From: Balneolales bacterium
GTDB taxonomy: Bacteria > Bacteroidota > Rhodothermia > Balneolales > Natronogracilivirgulaceae
Length of the DNA stretch: 7,921 nt
Direction: 5' to 3'
Assembly (NCBI GenBank): GCA_007120555.1
Contig: SKNL01000046.1
Location: 1 to 7,921 of the forward strand
This document shows positions 5,985 to 7,921 of the stretch, piece by piece. Below the pieces are notes generated by a model. It ran no database searches. It saw only the letters and a list, made by a program, of their open reading frames with translations, and was not told where the DNA came from. Position numbers and translations under genes: made by a program. Numbering within the stretch: position 1 is the first letter of the stretch; the number at the start of each line of letters is the position of its first letter.

Positions 5985-6001
5985 GTAAACGTTCGGTTTA
6001 C
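5985..6001. promoter_or_regulatory. inverted repeat, possible operator upstream of nfu
   Basis: GTAAAC (5985-5990) and GTTTAC (5996-6001) are perfect inverted arms around the five-base centre GTTCG. It lies 38 to 54 bases upstream of the nfu ATG, in the largest gap of the Suf block. The 17-base size and position fit a site for a dimeric regulator, or a small mRNA hairpin with no following T-run. No regulator is identified. Confidence 0.35.
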
Positions 6002-6050
6002 GCTGATAGTACAAGAACGGATCCATGTAGTGTTGTTGTAACATCGTTCA

Positions 6051-6065
6051 TTTTGGCTTGCAAAA
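6051..6065. repeat. AT-rich inverted repeat downstream of sufU
   Basis: TTTTG (6051-6055) and CAAAA (6061-6065) are inverted arms around GCTTG, ten bases past the sufU stop on the minus strand. The minus-strand sequence CACTTTTG (6061-6068) also matches seven of eight positions of the Bacteroidetes -7 consensus TAnnTTTG. The stem is too short and AT-rich to be a confident terminator. Confidence 0.25.
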
Positions 6066-6074
6066 GTGCATCTG

Positions 6075-6539
6075 CTATTCCGTGGTGACCTTTTCCTTGC
6101 CTTTCAGCGCGGCATGCAGCGTATGCCAGCATAACGTGGCGCACTTCACGCGGGCCGGAAGGTTCCTGACACCATAGAAAATTTTCAGGCGCCCCAGATC
6201 ATTGGGGTCGGTTTCCGGATCCAGCTTGCCCTGCGCCATATCATGAAACTGGTGGAACAGCTTATCTATCTCAGCAATGTGCCTGCCTTTGACGAACGTG
6301 GTCATCATGGATGCCGATGCTTTGGAAATGGCACATCCGTCACCGATAAAGGTGATATCTGTTACGATATCATTCTCATCGATATTCAGAAAAATCTTGT
6401 ATTTGTCACCGCATAGCGGATTGTGCCCCAGAGCCTCAAAGTCAGCCGGATCAAGGACGCGGTAGTTCCTCGGCGTCTTGTTGTGGTCCAGCAAGACCTG
6501 CTGATACATCTGGCTCAGTTTGTCATCCATTCCGATCAT
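6075..6539 (-). CDS. sufU: SufU-type Fe-S assembly sulfur acceptor/scaffold
   Basis: SufU accepts persulfide sulfur from SufS through a zinc-bound site and hands it to SufBCD. The 154-residue protein belongs to the NifU N-terminal/IscU fold and matches SufU: LYxxVLLDH-like start (MYQQVLLDHNKTPRN, 11-25), NPLCGDKY with C43 and D45, IGDGCAISKASASMM with C69 (66-79), and VKCATLCWHTL with C133. C43, D45, C69 and C133 occupy the zinc-ligand positions known from Bacillus SufU, and the insertion between C69 and C133 is the SufU rather than the IscU length. The extra C137 lies where a Pro or Ser is more usual. The ATG at 6539 is three bases after the sufS stop (TAATGCATG), implying coupling; M4 at 6530 is an alternative start. 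Scaffold versus sulfur-transfer role is from family knowledge, not from this sequence. Confidence 0.93.
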   Translation of the reverse strand: MIGMDDKLSQMYQQVLLDHNKTPRNYRVLDPADFEALGHNPLCGDKYKIFLNIDENDIVTDITFIGDGCAISKASASMMTTFVKGRHIAEIDKLFHQFHDMAQGKLDPETDPNDLGRLKIFYGVRNLPARVKCATLCWHTLHAALKGKEKVTTE

Positions 6540-6542
6540 GCA

Positions 6543-7814
6543 TTATCTGAACATTTCAATGGTTTTATGCAGTGCTGCCATAAGCTGGTCAATCTCTTCC
6601 TTCCGGTTGTACATCGCCATGGATGCCCGTGTAGTGGCCACAATGCCGAGACGTTCCATCAGCGGCTGCGTACAGTGGTGCCCTGTCCGGACCGCCACAC
6701 CTTCCAGGTCCAGGATGGTGCCGATATCATGCGGATGAATACCGTCAATTACAAATGACACTACCGATGACTTCTCCGGGGCTGTCCCGATGATCCGCAG
6801 CCCTTCAATCGATTGCAGCTGTTCCGTAGCATAACGGAGCAACTCCTGCTCCTTTTTGTGAATGGCCTCATAGCCAACGGACACAATGTACTCTGCCGCC
6901 TTGCCCATCCCGATCGCACCGGATATGTTGGGCGTTCCAGCTTCAAATTTGTAAGGCAGGTCGTTGTAGAGCACCTCGTCAAAAGAGACGCTGAGGATCA
7001 TGTCCCCGCCCCCCCGCCATGGCGGCATCTTTTCCAAATGTTCCTGCTTACCGTAGAGGATGCCGATACCGGTCGGGCCGTACATCTTGTGCCCGGATGT
7101 TACATAGAAGTCGCAGTCGATTTTCCGGACATCCACATTCATATGCGATACGGCCTGTGCTCCATCCACAAGCACCGGTATGCCCCGTTCATGCGCGATC
7201 CTGGTAATCTCGGCAACCGGATTGATCGTGCCAAGGGTATTGGATACATGAACTATCCCGACCAGACGCGTACGGTCGGTGATCATGGAAGCATAGGCCT
7301 CCATGTCCAGGACCCCGTCATCGCTGACAGGGATCACTTTCAGCTCCGCCCCCTTTTCATCACACAGCATTCGCCAGGGTACAATGTTGGAATGATGCTC
7401 CATCGTACTGATCAGGATCTCGTCGCCTTCGCGGATGTTGGCACGGCCCCAGGACTGCATCACCAGGTTGATGGCGTCGGTTGCCCCGGAAGTGAAGATG
7501 ATTTCCTTGCTGCTGCGGGCATTGACAAGCTCGCGGAGTGTTTCACGCGAACCTTCCATGGCTTCGGTCGCCTCCTGGCTGAGCAGGTGCACACCGCGGT
7601 GGACATTGGCGTGATACTTGCTGTGGTAATCCGTATAGGCGCGCATCACCTGCTCCGGCATCTGGCTGGATGCGGCATTGTCCAGGAAAGCAAGCGGCTT
7701 GCCGTGGACTTGCCGATGCAGGACCGGGAAGTCATCACGACACTGCTCGATATCAATGGATCCCGCTGCCATGTCCGCAGCGGATGCTCTAAGGGTTGCG
7801 GAACGGTCTGCCAT
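6543..7814 (-). CDS. sufS: cysteine desulfurase SufS (group II)
   Basis: This pyridoxal-phosphate enzyme removes sulfur from L-cysteine and forms a persulfide for cluster assembly; cytoplasmic. The 423-residue protein shows the class V aminotransferase/NifS fold: LDNAASSQ (44-51), HRGVHLLS (72-79), the cofactor region TSGATDAINLV (108-118), EHHSNIVPW (139-147), DGAQAVSH with D217, SGHKMYGPTG with the Schiff-base lysine K243, FEAGTPNISG, and the active-site loop RTGHHCTQPLM with the persulfide C381. The short RxGHHCxQP loop marks group II (SufS/CsdA) rather than IscS. The first 20 or so residues precede the conserved part and are Ala/Ser-rich, slightly longer than usual. The ATG shares one base with the sufD stop (TGATG), so the two are translationally coupled. 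Position 109 is Ser where many SufS have Arg (TRGTT); the alternative CsdA name is disfavoured by the operon. Confidence 0.96.
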   Translation of the reverse strand: MADRSATLRASAADMAAGSIDIEQCRDDFPVLHRQVHGKPLAFLDNAASSQMPEQVMRAYTDYHSKYHANVHRGVHLLSQEATEAMEGSRETLRELVNARSSKEIIFTSGATDAINLVMQSWGRANIREGDEILISTMEHHSNIVPWRMLCDEKGAELKVIPVSDDGVLDMEAYASMITDRTRLVGIVHVSNTLGTINPVAEITRIAHERGIPVLVDGAQAVSHMNVDVRKIDCDFYVTSGHKMYGPTGIGILYGKQEHLEKMPPWRGGGDMILSVSFDEVLYNDLPYKFEAGTPNISGAIGMGKAAEYIVSVGYEAIHKKEQELLRYATEQLQSIEGLRIIGTAPEKSSVVSFVIDGIHPHDIGTILDLEGVAVRTGHHCTQPLMERLGIVATTRASMAMYNRKEEIDQLMAALHKTIEMFR

Positions 7815-7921
7815 CAGGCAAGTTCTTTGATGGATTTGCTTTCGCGGGTGAACGCTTCCACTTCTATGCTGAGCCGCTCCCGGATGGAGGGCACGGGAAT
7901 GGACTCGATCACATCCAGTGC
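7814..7921 (-). CDS. sufD: SufD C-terminal end (partial, runs off window)
   Basis: Thirty-five codons are open from the window edge to a TGA at 7814-7816 that overlaps the sufS ATG by one base. The peptide (ALDVIESIPVPSIRERLSIE at its start) resembles the C-terminal helix of SufD, where an IPxxxIRERL segment ends the protein. SufD partners SufB and SufC in the scaffold/ATPase complex. Identification rests on this short tail and on the usual sufB-sufC-sufD-sufS order; SufB ends differently. The 5' part lies beyond 7921. Confidence 0.75.
   Translation of the reverse strand, partial: ALDVIESIPVPSIRERLSIEVEAFTRESKSIKELA

Noticed and set aside
1..7921. Search for CRISPR repeats, tRNA genes, insertion sequence ends, phage or defence genes
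   Set aside because: None is visible; every long stretch is accounted for by housekeeping genes.

Overview
This is a compact, almost fully coding bacterial housekeeping region of moderate GC, roughly half by eye. Ten complete genes and one partial gene are visible. All except the first lie on the minus strand, so they are transcribed from high to low coordinates. No RNA gene, insertion sequence, CRISPR array or phage gene is visible, and no stretch over 300 bases lacks a gene.

Organism: the window best fits a Gram-negative of the Bacteroidota/Balneolota/Rhodothermota (FCB) group. The reasons are a BamD-type outer-membrane lipoprotein, a DUF2480 protein (a family I know mainly from that group) inside a Suf cluster, a type 2 isopentenyl-diphosphate isomerase, generally weak Shine-Dalgarno sequences with A-rich start contexts, and one sequence matching the Bacteroidetes -7 promoter consensus. 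Genus and species cannot be given.

Layout in the direction of transcription: (1) 7921-4329 is an iron-sulfur cluster assembly block: the C-terminal end of sufD, sufS (cysteine desulfurase), sufU (sulfur transfer/scaffold), a two-domain Nfu-type carrier, an A-type carrier (SufA/IscA/ErpA-like) and a DUF2480 protein. The sufD-sufS-sufU junctions are tight (1-base overlap, then 3 bases), whereas nfu follows a 127-base spacer containing inverted repeats. (2) 4086-2013 is an isoprenoid pair: type 2 IPP isomerase (fni/idi2) and a trans-prenyl diphosphate synthase whose motifs suggest a C20-range product. They are preceded by a 242-base spacer with a direct repeat, a hairpin and a near-palindrome. 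(3) 1981-557 holds bamD and nadD, three bases apart. (4) On the plus strand, tadA (6-500) converges on nadD.

How they work together: SufS takes sulfur from cysteine, SufU accepts it, SufBCD (mostly outside the window) builds the cluster, and the A-type and Nfu proteins deliver it. The isomerase supplies DMAPP and IPP to the prenyl synthase. BamD serves outer-membrane protein insertion, NadD makes NAD precursors and TadA makes inosine in tRNA. The last three share no pathway with the Suf block. The window looks like ordinary core genome; the least understood element is the DUF2480 protein with its three spaced cysteines.
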